Of a stretch of 18,052 nt of DNA, positions 5,789-14,027 are shown one piece after another (the stretch's first letter is position 1; every line of letters begins with the position of its first letter). The position numbers were made by a program, and so were the translations under genes. Below the pieces are notes generated by a model. That model saw only the letters and a list, made by a program, of their open reading frames with translations, made no database searches and was not told the DNA's origin. The DNA is taken from the NCBI GenBank assembly GCA_034437275.1, contig DAOTUD010000082.1:1-18052 (forward strand), written 5' to 3'. This DNA comes from TC-15 sp034437275 (GTDB lineage Bacteria > Chloroflexota > Anaerolineae > Aggregatilineales > Aggregatilineaceae).

Positions 5789-6529
5789 ATGAACGATATC
5801 GAACATCTGACCATCGAATTCGAAGACCAGACCGCTCACGCGATCCGGGTGCCGAGGGATTATCCGCCGGCACAGGCGCTCGCCACGCTCGAACTGCCGG
5901 ACTATCACGGCGTGATCGTGCTGCATGGCGGCGCAGGGGGCATGAGTGCCGACGAAGTGCAGGCGGTCCAGAGCTTCCTGACCGAAAGCCTGGCTCCCTT
6001 CGCCGAACAGTACCGCATCCTGATCATCGATGGCGGCACCCAGGCCGGGGCGATGCTGGCCATGGGCGACGCCCGCGACGCGGTGCGGGGTACGTACCTG
6101 CTGTTGGGCGTGTGCCCGGAAGGCGTGGTCGACTTCCCGACCGGCACGCCCGCCGACCAGGCCAACACCAGCCTGCTCGATTCGTCGCATTCGCACTTCA
6201 TCCTGGTCGATGGCGACGATTTCGGCGACGAGTCGGAGCTGCTGGTCGGGCTGCTGCAAGCCACCGGCAAGCCGGGCTTCGCGCTGGTGATCAACGGCGG
6301 CGGGATCGTCTACAAGGAAGTGCAGGCCCACGCCCAAGCCGGGAACACCATCGTCACCGTGCGCGGCAGCGGGCGCGTGGCCGACGACCTGGCCGATCCC
6401 AACAACGAGCGCCGCGCCAGCCTGCCCGCCAATACCCGCCTGGAGATCGCCAACATCCGCGCGCCGCAAACGTTCCGGCACCTGCTGCGACGACTGCTGC
6501 TGCCGGCAGGGCACCCCTCGCAGGGCTGA
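5789..6529 (+). CDS. TRPM-type SLOG (LSDAT_prok) domain protein
   Basis: This 246-residue soluble protein is nearly all one Rossmann-like domain. Diagnostic features are VIVLHGGAGG near residues 43-52, DGGTQAG (81-87) at a nucleotide-binding turn, SHSHFILVDGDDFGDES (133-149) and INGGG (168-172). These match the prokaryotic LSDAT branch of the SLOG superfamily, related to the N-terminal region of TRPM channels and predicted to bind nucleotide-derived ligands. There is no membrane segment or effector domain in this protein. A GAGG at 5777-5780 precedes the ATG by eight bases. It converges on the histidine kinase gene with only 16 bp between their stops. Function is unknown; a ligand-sensing role is family-level inference. 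Confidence 0.75.
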   Translation: MNDIEHLTIEFEDQTAHAIRVPRDYPPAQALATLELPDYHGVIVLHGGAGGMSADEVQAVQSFLTESLAPFAEQYRILIIDGGTQAGAMLAMGDARDAVRGTYLLLGVCPEGVVDFPTGTPADQANTSLLDSSHSHFILVDGDDFGDESELLVGLLQATGKPGFALVINGGGIVYKEVQAHAQAGNTIVTVRGSGRVADDLADPNNERRASLPANTRLEIANIRAPQTFRHLLRRLLLPAGHPSQG

Positions 6530-6545
6530 GCCTGGGCGGGCCAGC

Positions 6546-8135
6546 TTACGCCGCGCCCAGCGGCAGCATCACCGTGAAGCACGATCCCGCGCCGGGCGTG
6601 GAGTCGACGATGATCTGCCCGCCGTGCAGCTCGACGATGCGCGCCGCAATCGGCAGCCCCAGCCCCGGACCGCGCGTGGTGCGCGCGTCGTCATCGCGGA
6701 AGAAGCGGTCGAAGATGTGCGGCAGCGCGTCGGGGTCGATGCCGCTGCCGGTGTCCTGCACACTGACCGCCAGCCAGCCGTCCTCGCGGCGCGTGCTGAT
6801 CGTCACCGTGCCCCCGGCGTCGGTATAACGCAGCGCGTTGTCCACGATGCGCTTGAGCGCCTCGCTCAGATAAATGTCGTCCGCCGGCAGCGCGGGCAGG
6901 TCCGGCTCCAGCGTGGTGATCAGGTCGATCTGCTTGTTGGCAGCGCCGTGCTGCCGGTTCTGGGCGATCTGCTGCACGATACTGTTCACATCACGCGGCG
7001 CGATCTGAAAATTCGGATCACTGTCCAGGCGGAACATCAGCAGCAGGTTTTCGACCAGCGTCGTGAGCTGCTCGACCTGCATGTCGATGCGGTCGAGGTA
7101 TTTGCCGAACGTCTCCTCATCGCACAGCCGCCGCAGCATGTAGTTGGTGGTGCGGATGCTGGCCAGCGGCGTGCGGAACTCGTGCGACACGTCGCGGATG
7201 AAGGCGCTCAGCAGGCGCACCCGTTCGCGCTCCAGCGTAAGCTGCATCTCGCGCTGCTCGGCCTGTTTGAGTTGGGTGATGTTTTGCAGCACGGCCAGCC
7301 CCAGCGTGGTCTCGCGGCCCGGCGGCTGGACCGGCGCGGTTTCCACGCGAAAGATCTGCTCGCCCAGCGATAACTCGAAGCTGTGCGGGGTGCCACGCAG
7401 CGCCGCGCAGTAATGGGGCGCGACCTCCTGCGCGACATCCTCCGGCAGCACGTCCCAGATCGTGCGCCCCTGGAGATCGCCGGCATCCGCGCCCAGCGTC
7501 GCCAGTCCGCTGCCCCCCGCCAGCACATACCGCAGCTCGTGATCGAACAGGTGCACCATGCCGTTTGGATAGTGCTCGACCAGCGCGCGGTAGAGCGCCT
7601 GGCTGGCGCGCAGGTCGGCCTCCATGCGCCGCAAGTCCTCCATCTGCACCAGCGTGCGCAGGTCCGCCTCGACCGAGGCGCGGAACTGGTCCAGCAGGCG
7701 CTGCGCCTGCTCGGAGTAATGCTGCTCCTGCTTGTCGTGCATGCAGATCGTGCCGAACATCTCGCCATCCGGCCAGGTCAGCGGAAAGCCCAGGTAAGCC
7801 ACCAGGCCGTGCTCGATCTCCGGGGCGTCCTGCCAACGGGGATCGGTGCGCGCGTCGCTGACGTGCAGCATTTCGCGCCGGTTCATGACGGTCTCGCAGT
7901 AATACCCGGCCTGGAGCTGCACGCGGTGCCCGGCCTCGAACATGTTTTCCGGGTTGCGGCTGACGACGAACGCCTCAAGCTCGGTCGCATGCACGCGCGT
8001 GATCAGCCCATCCACCGCGCCGATCAGGTCGGCCATCAGGTCGACGATGGTCTGCCAGCGTTCGAGCATGGCGGGCGGGATATCCGGCTTAGGACGCTCA
8101 TCAGGAACCGAAAACAGCGGTGTGTCGTGCGACAT
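6546..8135 (-). CDS. GAF-PAS sensor histidine kinase
   Basis: This 529-residue kinase has no membrane segment. An N-terminal GAF domain covers about residues 25-165 (PRWQDAPEIEHGLVAYLGFP and DGEMFGTICMHD are typical of GAF). A PAS domain covers about 183-292. A HisKA dimerisation helix follows, with the phospho-acceptor in DVSHEFRTPLASI (H318). An HATPase domain covers about 415-527, with an N box IVDNALRYTD near 434, a G1 box DTGSGID (D461 onward) and a G2 box RGPGLGLPIA near 490. All catalytic motifs look intact. It likely senses a soluble or redox signal in the cytoplasm and phosphorylates a response regulator, but no regulator gene lies next to it, so it is an orphan here. A strong Shine-Dalgarno (AGGAGGAGG, 8144-8152) sits eight bases before ATG. 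Confidence 0.92.
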   Translation of the reverse strand: MSHDTPLFSVPDERPKPDIPPAMLERWQTIVDLMADLIGAVDGLITRVHATELEAFVVSRNPENMFEAGHRVQLQAGYYCETVMNRREMLHVSDARTDPRWQDAPEIEHGLVAYLGFPLTWPDGEMFGTICMHDKQEQHYSEQAQRLLDQFRASVEADLRTLVQMEDLRRMEADLRASQALYRALVEHYPNGMVHLFDHELRYVLAGGSGLATLGADAGDLQGRTIWDVLPEDVAQEVAPHYCAALRGTPHSFELSLGEQIFRVETAPVQPPGRETTLGLAVLQNITQLKQAEQREMQLTLERERVRLLSAFIRDVSHEFRTPLASIRTTNYMLRRLCDEETFGKYLDRIDMQVEQLTTLVENLLLMFRLDSDPNFQIAPRDVNSIVQQIAQNRQHGAANKQIDLITTLEPDLPALPADDIYLSEALKRIVDNALRYTDAGGTVTISTRREDGWLAVSVQDTGSGIDPDALPHIFDRFFRDDDARTTRGPGLGLPIAARIVELHGGQIIVDSTPGAGSCFTVMLPLGAA

Positions 8136-8274
8136 AACCAGTACCTCCTCCTAACGTGATTTGATGGTGAGCAACCAAGCGACGTGGTCTGCAAAAAGTG
8201 GAATGGGTGGAATATGCTTCTGGCACAGCAGCGCGCAGCTCCGCCGCAGTGGATGATAAACTCGCGTGTGCCGG

Positions 8275-8523
8275 TTAGCTGATCCAGTCGCGGTTGTGAG
8301 CGTCCCAATCCCGGTGGCGATAGGTGTTTTTGCACTCCATGCATACCAGCGCACTGTCCAGCGCGCCGTTTTCTTTCCAGCGCCAGCGCACCCGCCCCAT
8401 GTGGAAGCGGCAGGCTGGGCGGTGGCAGATCGGGCAGTATTCGCCTTTGTCGAGGGTCGCATCACCGTACTGGCGTTTTTCGGCTTCATTTTTCTGGCAA
8501 ATATGACAATATGGAACCGGCAT
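8275..8523 (-). CDS. Small protein with two predicted zinc sites
   Basis: This 82-residue basic protein has four metal-ligand pairs: C6-C9, C30-C33, C38-H41 and C61-C64. The C30xxC-x4-CxxH core resembles treble-clef or AN1/B-box-like cross-brace fingers, and eight ligands would fit two zinc ions. The segment RVRWRWKENGALD between the third and fourth pairs is strongly basic and aromatic. I chose ATG 8523, preceded by AAGGATGG, because upstream in-frame starts (to 8610) would overlap the promoter region and add residues without ligands. I do not recognise a named family. It lies upstream of the histidine kinase on the same strand, 139 bp apart, so co-transcription is possible. Confidence 0.65.
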   Translation of the reverse strand: MPVPYCHICQKNEAEKRQYGDATLDKGEYCPICHRPACRFHMGRVRWRWKENGALDSALVCMECKNTYRHRDWDAHNRDWIS

Positions 8524-8559
8524 ACACCATCCTTGCCTGAACGAGCTTTCCAAGCCCAC

Positions 8560-8588
8560 ATTATACCGCGATACGTGGCAGTTTGATA
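8560..8588 (-). promoter_or_regulatory. Possible promoter for the small zinc protein
   Basis: On the - strand a perfect TATAAT (8565-8560) is preceded after 17 bp by TATCAA (8588-8583), a weak -35. It faces the small zinc-site gene starting at 8523 and would give a leader of about 30 bases. It is back-to-back with the + strand promoter at 8613-8641. Confidence 0.4.
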
Positions 8589-8612
8589 GGCTGGATCGAG
8601 TCCGCCGCATTG

Positions 8613-8641
8613 TTGTGCTTTGCGCGCCGGACCTCTATAAT
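8613..8641 (+). promoter_or_regulatory. Promoter giving a leaderless or near-leaderless glycosidase mRNA
   Basis: TTGTGC (8613-8618), a 17-bp spacer and a perfect TATAAT (8636-8641) lie immediately before the ATG at 8650. Transcription would start around 8647-8650, leaving almost no leader. The bases just before the ATG (TTTCCCGCC) contain no Shine-Dalgarno, which agrees with leaderless translation. Confidence 0.5.
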
Positions 8642-8649
8642 TTCCCGCC

Positions 8650-10383
8650 ATGAACAGCATACACATTCCCTCAACCCTGTTTGGCTTCCGGCTGCGCACG
8701 CTGGTGATCGTGGCCGTGATCCTGCTGGTCGGTGCCGTTGCGCTGGCCCTGGACCTGTACAGCGAAGGGCTGGTCTACGACCTCCTGTGGGACGTGACCG
8801 GCGAAACCGAGCCACCGCAGCAAGTGCTGGGGGTCGGGCAGTACCTGGCCCGCTTCACACGCCAGCAGCCCAACACCGCGCCCTATGCCCGCCTCCAGCA
8901 TAACGATGTCAGCCCGTTTGGGGTCAACACGTTCCTGGCGCAGGAGGTCGAGCCGGCGAAGCGCGCGCGCCAGGTGCAGATGATCGCCGGCGCGGGCTTC
9001 ACCTGGGTGCGCCAGCAGTTCGCCTGGGAAGACATCGAGATTCACGGCAAGGGCGACTTCATCGACCGGCGCAACGACGCGACCGGCCCGATCAGCGCGT
9101 GGCTGAAGTACGATCACATCGTCGCGCTGGTGGAGCAGTACGGCCTGCGGCTGATCGTGCGGCTCAGCCAGCCGCCCGCCTGGAGCCAGCCGGAAGGCAC
9201 CACCAACCCCTACACCCCGCCGGAGGATTTCGACGACTTTGTCGATTACGCGGTCGCGGTCGCGTCGCGCTACCGGGGCCGCATCCACCATTACCAGGTG
9301 TGGAACGAGCCAAACCTGTACCCGGAATGGGGCGACCAGACCGTCAACGCCGAAGCCTACACCGACCTGCTGTGCCGCACGTATGACGCGCTCAAGGCAG
9401 TGGACCCGGCAATCGTGGTGATCAGCGGCACGCTCGGCCCGACCATCGACCTCAGCGGGCGCAACGCCTACGACCTGCTGTACTTGCAGCGCATGTACCA
9501 GGCCGGGGCGGGCGACTGCTTCGACGTGCTCAGCGTGCAGGGTTACGGGCTGTGGAGCGGCCCCACCGACCGGCGGCTGCGGCAGGTGACGGTCAATTAC
9601 CAGCGCCACCTGTGGATCCGCGACATGATGGTCGCCAACGGCGACGCGCACAAGCCGATCTGGATCAGCGAGGCGGCCTGGAACCCGGTCCCCAACGACC
9701 CGGCCATCAGCGACCTGAACCGCTACGGGCGCGTCACGATGGCGCAGGCGGCAGAATGGGCACCGCTGGCCTACGAACGCGCGCTGCACGACTGGCCCTG
9801 GATCGGCGTGATCAACTACTGGTACTTCAAGCCAACCAACGAGCGCGAAATAGACCAGAGCCAGTATTACTTCCGGCTGGTTGCGCCGGACTTCACGCCG
9901 ACGCCAATCTGGGCGGCGCTGGCGGCGTATGTCTCCGGCGAGCAGCCCAAACCCATCGGCGCGGGGCGGCACGGGCCGCACGGGCGCGCGCTGCACGCTT
10001 TCGCCGGGTTCGAGGGGGGCGGGCAGCGCGTCGGGGTGGACGTGTACACCTACCGCTTCGATGGCACCGCGTTTTACGTGTGCTACGACGACGCGCGCAC
10101 CGGCGGCCAGATCGCGTATGCGCTCGACGGGCAGCCGGGCACGCGGGCCGTCGCGCCGGAAGCCGGGGACTGCATCGCGCTGGCCGGCGATCGCGACGCG
10201 GGGGAGCATACCCTGCGCGTGATGCTGCCGTCCTCGCTGCGCCCGGACAGCGTGATCGTGGTGGATCGTGGGCTGCGGGCGCGGCTGCCCTGGCTGCTGG
10301 CGGGCGGGATCGCGGCGGCACTGGCGGCGGTGGTCCTGGCGCGGGCGGCGTGGCTGCGCGTGCGCAGCGTGCGGGGGGCGTAG
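8650..10383 (+). CDS. Membrane-anchored clan GH-A glycosidase-like protein
   Basis: The product is 577 residues. An N-terminal hydrophobic segment (about 17-36) anchors an extracytoplasmic TIM-barrel domain (about 90-440), and a second hydrophobic segment lies near the C-terminus (about 547-569). The barrel shows the clan GH-A acid/base motif VWNEPN (E220) and a nucleophile-type strand end PIWISEAAW (E341), the correct order and spacing for retaining glycosidases such as GH39 or GH5 relatives. Residues 440-540 look like a beta-rich accessory domain. Substrate cannot be read from the sequence. It is followed by a GT-C glycosyltransferase, so the pair may act in surface polysaccharide or glycoprotein metabolism. 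The start is set by the promoter and the signal-anchor. Confidence 0.8.
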   Translation: MNSIHIPSTLFGFRLRTLVIVAVILLVGAVALALDLYSEGLVYDLLWDVTGETEPPQQVLGVGQYLARFTRQQPNTAPYARLQHNDVSPFGVNTFLAQEVEPAKRARQVQMIAGAGFTWVRQQFAWEDIEIHGKGDFIDRRNDATGPISAWLKYDHIVALVEQYGLRLIVRLSQPPAWSQPEGTTNPYTPPEDFDDFVDYAVAVASRYRGRIHHYQVWNEPNLYPEWGDQTVNAEAYTDLLCRTYDALKAVDPAIVVISGTLGPTIDLSGRNAYDLLYLQRMYQAGAGDCFDVLSVQGYGLWSGPTDRRLRQVTVNYQRHLWIRDMMVANGDAHKPIWISEAAWNPVPNDPAISDLNRYGRVTMAQAAEWAPLAYERALHDWPWIGVINYWYFKPTNEREIDQSQYYFRLVAPDFTPTPIWAALAAYVSGEQPKPIGAGRHGPHGRALHAFAGFEGGGQRVGVDVYTYRFDGTAFYVCYDDARTGGQIAYALDGQPGTRAVAPEAGDCIALAGDRDAGEHTLRVMLPSSLRPDSVIVVDRGLRARLPWLLAGGIAAALAAVVLARAAWLRVRSVRGA

Positions 10384-10425
10384 GGTATGGGTGTGGTCTT
10401 CGCTGCGTTTTTTACCCTTCCCCCT

Positions 10426-10529
10426 GGCCCTCATCCCCGGCCCTTCTCCCTCAGGGAGAAGGGAGTAAGGCCCCTGCTAATCCCTCTCCCTGAGGGAGAG
10501 GGACCCGGCTCTGCCGGAAGGGTGAGGGC
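10426..10529. repeat. Palindromic intergenic element, family A, copy 1 (104 bp)
   Basis: The element is bounded by GGCCCTCATCCCC and GGGTGAGGGC. It contains near-perfect stems at 10441-10463 (11+1+11) and 10482-10502 (10+1+10), plus a CCGGC/GCCGG stem. It is in opposite orientation to copies at 13924-14027 and 17181-17284, which have exactly the same length. By eye it differs from copy 2 at about three positions. It lies between the glycosidase and GT-C genes. Confidence 0.85.
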
Positions 10530-10611
10530 AACAATCGGCGTAACACTGGTTCGCCAACGGTATCGTGGGAAAGGGGACACCGCCCGCCAGGGCGGAGGGG
10601 TGAGGGCCAAA
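10530..10611. repeat. Extension of family A copy 1 and a second partial element
   Basis: Bases 10530 to about 10575 continue similarity with the reverse complement of 13868-13923, sharing GTTCGCCAACGGTA (10549-10562). After that comes a separate stem, CCGCCC-GCCA-GGGCGG (10580-10595), followed by GGGGTGAGGGCC (10597-10608), the end sequence of the small elements. The region therefore looks like nested or adjacent repeat copies. Confidence 0.55.
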
Positions 10612-10648
10612 CCCGGCGCGGCACACTCCCCCACGCGGAGGCGCGGCC

Positions 10649-12661
10649 ATGATTAAGTGGAACCTGTGGCGCTTCGTGCCGGTGCGCACCCTGGCGCGGG
10701 GCTTCGCGCGCATCAGGCCGCAGCTCCCGCTGCTGCTGATCCTGGCGGCGTTCGCGCTGCGCTTCCACCAGATCGACGCGCAGTCCCTGTGGAACGACGA
10801 GGGCAACAGCTTACGGCTGGCGCAGCGCAGCCCCGGCGACCTGCTCGACGCGGTCGAGCACGACATCCACCCGCCGGGCTATTACCTGCTGCTCAAGGCG
10901 TGGACCGGGGCGGCGGGCGAGAGCGAGTTCAGCCTGCGCGCGCTGTCGGCCTTCCAGGGCGTGCTGGCGGTGGCGTTGGCCTTTGCATTGGGGCGGGCGC
11001 TGTTTTCGCGGGCGGCGGGCGTGCTGGCCGGGGGGCTGGTGGCGCTGAGTCCCTTCGCCGTGTATTACAGCCAGGAGGCGCGCATGTACGCCCAGCTTGG
11101 CCTGCTGAGCGCCGCCAGCATGTGGCTGTTGGTGCGCTGGCTGCGGGCGGTGGAAGCAGGGCGCGCGGGATATACGCTGGCCGGGGGGCTGGCGCTGGTC
11201 AACGCCGCCGGGCTGTACACGCAGTACACCTTCCCCTTCACGCTGCTGGCGCAGGGCGTGCTGTTCGCGCTGTGGCGGGGCTGGCGCTATGCGGCGTATA
11301 CCCCGGTGTCCTTAGGGCGCGTGCTGGGCCTGTACGCCGGGCTGAACACAGCCGCGCTGGCGCTGTTTGCGCCCTGGCTGCCGGTCGCGTGGGAGCAGGT
11401 CACGACCTGGCCGCGTACCGGCGTGGACCTGGCGCTCGACGAGCAACTGCGCACCGTGCTCACCTGGACGGTGTACGGCAGCACGGCGGGCGACGCCGGC
11501 TGGCTGAATTTCCTGTGGCCGGGCGCGCTGGCCCTGGTCGCGCTGTGGCCGGGGCGGGATGTGGGGTATCGCTGGCGGGCCGGGGTGCCGCTGGCCTGGG
11601 CCGCGATCGTGACCGGTGCGCTGTTCGGGTCCGGCGCGTACCGGGAGGCCAACCTCAAGATGCTGCTGCCGGCCCAGATCGCGCTGGCGCTGCTCATTGG
11701 GCAGGGGGCGGTCCGGCTGTGGGCCTGGGCAGCGACGCCCCGCTCCGCTGCGCCGCGATCCGGGTGGTTCGCCCTGCCTCGGCTGCTCAAGCCCGCCGAA
11801 CGGCGCACGATCTGCTACATGCTGGCGGCGGTGCTGTACTTCCTGGTGCTCAGCGGGCAGGCCAACGCGCTGCACGCGCTGTACACCGACCCGGCCTACG
11901 CGCGCGCCGACTACCGGCGCATGGCGGCGCAGATCATGGACGACCTGCGCCCCGGCGACGCGGTGATCCTCGATGCGCCGAACCAGATCGAGGTCTTCGC
12001 GTATTATTACGATGGCAGCGCCCCGGTGTACGAACTGCCGCCCGGCCTGGGCGGGGACGACGATCTCACGCGCCGCCTGACGCAGGACGTGATCGCCGCG
12101 CACCGGCGCATTTATGCCCTGTTCTGGGGCGAGCAAGAGCGCGACCCCAACCGCGTGGTGCGGACCACGCTGGCGACGGGCGCGTATCCCGTCAGCGCGC
12201 AGTGGGTGGGCGATGTGCATTTCGCGCAGTACGCCGCGCTGGATACGCCGCCGCTGCACCCCGCCAGCGTGCGCTTCGGCGAGCACATCCGGCTGACGGG
12301 CTACACGCTGACGACCGATCGCGCCCGGCCCGGCGAGATCTTCGGCGTGGCGCTGCGCTGGCAAACCGACGCCGCGCTCAGCACGCCCTACAAGATCACG
12401 GTGCAGCTCCTCGCGCCGGACGGATTCATGGTGTGGCAGCACGACAGCGCCCCGGTCAACAACCTGCGCCCGACCACCACCTGGACGCCCGGCGAGCCGG
12501 TGCTCGACCGGCACGGGCTGGTCGTGCCGTTGGGCCGCGCGCCGGGCCGCTACCGCGTGATCGTGGCCGTGTATGGCGCGGGCGGGCGGCTGCCGGTGAC
12601 GGTCGATGGCGCGGCGGCGGACACGGATTACGCCGCCCTCGCGCCGCTGGCGGTCGAGTGA
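10649..12661 (+). CDS. GT-C family membrane glycosyltransferase (PMT/ArnT-like) with C-terminal beta domain
   Basis: The product is 670 residues. About ten membrane segments occupy residues 26-400. The first extracytoplasmic loop contains LWNDEG (48-52; D50 and E51), the acidic motif expected of dolichyl/undecaprenyl-phosphate sugar-dependent GT-C enzymes. HDIHPPGYY (71-79) and YYSQEARMY (139-147) are further typical blocks of the GT39/GT83-like group. Residues after about 410 form a soluble region, with a beta-sandwich at about 545-660 beginning near FGEHIRLTGYTL. Such enzymes move a sugar from a lipid carrier to protein, lipid or polysaccharide outside the membrane. GGAGG (10637-10641) supports ATG 10649. 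Acceptor and sugar are unknown. Confidence 0.85.
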   Translation: MIKWNLWRFVPVRTLARGFARIRPQLPLLLILAAFALRFHQIDAQSLWNDEGNSLRLAQRSPGDLLDAVEHDIHPPGYYLLLKAWTGAAGESEFSLRALSAFQGVLAVALAFALGRALFSRAAGVLAGGLVALSPFAVYYSQEARMYAQLGLLSAASMWLLVRWLRAVEAGRAGYTLAGGLALVNAAGLYTQYTFPFTLLAQGVLFALWRGWRYAAYTPVSLGRVLGLYAGLNTAALALFAPWLPVAWEQVTTWPRTGVDLALDEQLRTVLTWTVYGSTAGDAGWLNFLWPGALALVALWPGRDVGYRWRAGVPLAWAAIVTGALFGSGAYREANLKMLLPAQIALALLIGQGAVRLWAWAATPRSAAPRSGWFALPRLLKPAERRTICYMLAAVLYFLVLSGQANALHALYTDPAYARADYRRMAAQIMDDLRPGDAVILDAPNQIEVFAYYYDGSAPVYELPPGLGGDDDLTRRLTQDVIAAHRRIYALFWGEQERDPNRVVRTTLATGAYPVSAQWVGDVHFAQYAALDTPPLHPASVRFGEHIRLTGYTLTTDRARPGEIFGVALRWQTDAALSTPYKITVQLLAPDGFMVWQHDSAPVNNLRPTTTWTPGEPVLDRHGLVVPLGRAPGRYRVIVAVYGAGGRLPVTVDGAAADTDYAALAPLAVE

Positions 12662-12703
12662 GGCGGGTGTAGCTCATGCCGGCGGATTTACCCCCTCCCC
12701 CTG

Positions 12704-12721
12704 GCCGCCCCTGAAGGCGGC
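12704..12721 (+). terminator. Hairpin after the GT-C gene
   Basis: GCCGCC (12704-12709) pairs with GGCGGC (12716-12721) around CCTGAA, followed by TGATCTTTA, 43 bp after the stop. The T tract is weak, so this may be a poor intrinsic terminator or a decayed palindromic element, since TTTACCCCCTCCCCCTGG before it resembles the repeat ends. The rest of 12662-12875 shows no gene. Confidence 0.4.
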
Positions 12722-12875
12722 TGATCTTTACCCACATTCTTTGCAGTGGGAGATGCGTCGGTTAACTGCCCGGCCCCCTGGCACGCGCCTGTTACCCCCA
12801 CTATTCGCCAACCACCCCGCAGTTTGTGTAAAACCTGCATAAAGAGCTACATCAATAGAGAAGGGAACAATCCCC

Positions 12876-13850
12876 ATGATTCTGGTCACGGGTGCGTCGG
12901 GCTATGTCGGTAACAATCTGGTACGCCGCCTGGTGGACGCCGGGAAGCCGGTCCGCGCGATGGTCCACAATCCGGACAAGGCCCAGGCCCGGCTGGGCGA
13001 CATCAGCGCGCAGATCGAGATCATGCCGGGCGACGTCACCCAACCGGAGACGCTGGTCCCGGTACTGGAGGGCGTCGACGCGGTGGTGCATCTGGTGGCA
13101 GTCGCCATCGAAAAGGGGCGCGCCACTTACGCGCGCATCAACACGCAGGGCACGATCAACGTCGTGGACGCGGCCAAAGCGGCGGGCGTGCGGCGCTTCA
13201 TCAACATGAGCCAGAACGGGGCCGACTCGTCGCTGCCCTACCCGTTCCTGGCCAGCAAGGGCCGCGCGCAGGACTACGTCGCACAGTCCGGGCTGGACTG
13301 GTCCGCGCTGCGTCCCTCGGCGATCTGGGGGCCGCAGGACGAGTTCGCCAATGTGCAGGCGCGCCTGGTCAAGCTGACGCCGTTCGTGTTCCCCATCGTC
13401 GGCGACGGGACCGCTCGCTTTCAGCCGGTGTGGGTCGGGGACGTGGCCGCGGCGGCGGTGCGCTGCCTGGACGACGACGGCACGATCGGGCAGGAGTTGG
13501 GGCTGGGCGGGCCGGAGGTGCTGACCTACCGGCAGATCGTCGAGCGCGTGCTGGCCGCGCTGGACACGCGCCGCCTGCTGGTCAAGGTGCCGGTGCCGCT
13601 GCTGCGTCCCGCCGTGGTGCTGATGGGCGCGCTGCTGCCCAATCCGCCGGTGAGCACCAGCCTGCTCGACCTGCTGAAGATCGACAACGTGGTCGAGCAC
13701 AACGCGCTGACCGAGCGCTTCGACATCACGCCGCGCGCGTTTACGCCGGAAAACCTGGGCTACATGCGCCAGTTCTCGGCGTGGGGATCGCTCCAGCGCT
13801 TCCTGGGCCGGCCAACGGCGGACGATGCCCCGGCGGCAGAGGTGGAATAG
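12876..13850 (+). CDS. NAD(P)-binding atypical SDR (NDUFA9/NmrA-like)
   Basis: This 324-residue protein begins with MILVTGASGYVGNNLV, a Rossmann fold with the TGxxGxxG nucleotide-binding loop (residues 5-12). Later features are PGDVTQPETL near 50-59 (the acidic residue after the third strand), VVHLVA near 70, and RRFINMS at about 107-113. The canonical YxxxK active site is not seen as such; SKGRAQDYV gives the shifted Lys of atypical SDRs. The C-terminal half (QPVWVGDVAAAAV, then a helical region) resembles the NDUFA9-like group associated with complex I or quinone biology. No membrane segment is evident. The enzyme's substrate is unknown. A modest GAAGGGA at 12860-12866 precedes the start, and no partner gene is close. 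Confidence 0.8.
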   Translation: MILVTGASGYVGNNLVRRLVDAGKPVRAMVHNPDKAQARLGDISAQIEIMPGDVTQPETLVPVLEGVDAVVHLVAVAIEKGRATYARINTQGTINVVDAAKAAGVRRFINMSQNGADSSLPYPFLASKGRAQDYVAQSGLDWSALRPSAIWGPQDEFANVQARLVKLTPFVFPIVGDGTARFQPVWVGDVAAAAVRCLDDDGTIGQELGLGGPEVLTYRQIVERVLAALDTRRLLVKVPVPLLRPAVVLMGALLPNPPVSTSLLDLLKIDNVVEHNALTERFDITPRAFTPENLGYMRQFSAWGSLQRFLGRPTADDAPAAEVE

Positions 13851-13867
13851 AGCGTTGTGCTAATTTG

Positions 13868-14027
13868 CCCTTCCCCCTGGCCGTTTACGCTACCGTTGGC
13901 GAACCCGTTTGGCGTCGATGGTTGCCCTCACCCTTCCGGCAGAGCCGGGTCCCTCTCCCTCAGGGAGAGGGATTAGCAGGGCACTTACTCCCTTCGCCCT
14001 GAGGGAGAAGGGCCGGGGATGAGGGCC
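13868..14027. repeat. Palindromic intergenic element, family A, copy 2, with flanking extension
   Basis: The 104-bp core (13924-14027) runs from GCCCTCACCC to GGATGAGGGCC. It holds CCGGC-AGA-GCCGG (13936-13948), a perfect 10+1+10 stem (13951-13971) and an 11+1+11 stem with one mismatch (13990-14012). Bases 13868-13923 match the extension of copy 1, including TACCGTTGGCGAAC (13891-13904). It fills most of the 250-bp gap between the SDR and sucrase/ferredoxin-like genes. Confidence 0.85.

Noticed and set aside
8671..10434. 587-codon open frame antisense to the glycosidase gene
   Set aside because: Shadow composition with no motif, while the sense frame holds both catalytic glutamate motifs.
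10657..12672. 671-codon open frame overlapping the GT-C gene in another forward frame
   Set aside because: Ala/Gly/Arg-rich shadow without membrane segments or motifs; the frame at 10649 has the LWNDEG motif and membrane topology.
12662..12735. tRNA-like start GGCGGGTGTAGCTCA after the GT-C gene
   Set aside because: It resembles a tRNA acceptor and D-arm, but no anticodon arm, no TTCGA T-arm and no matching acceptor 3' side follow within 90 bases.
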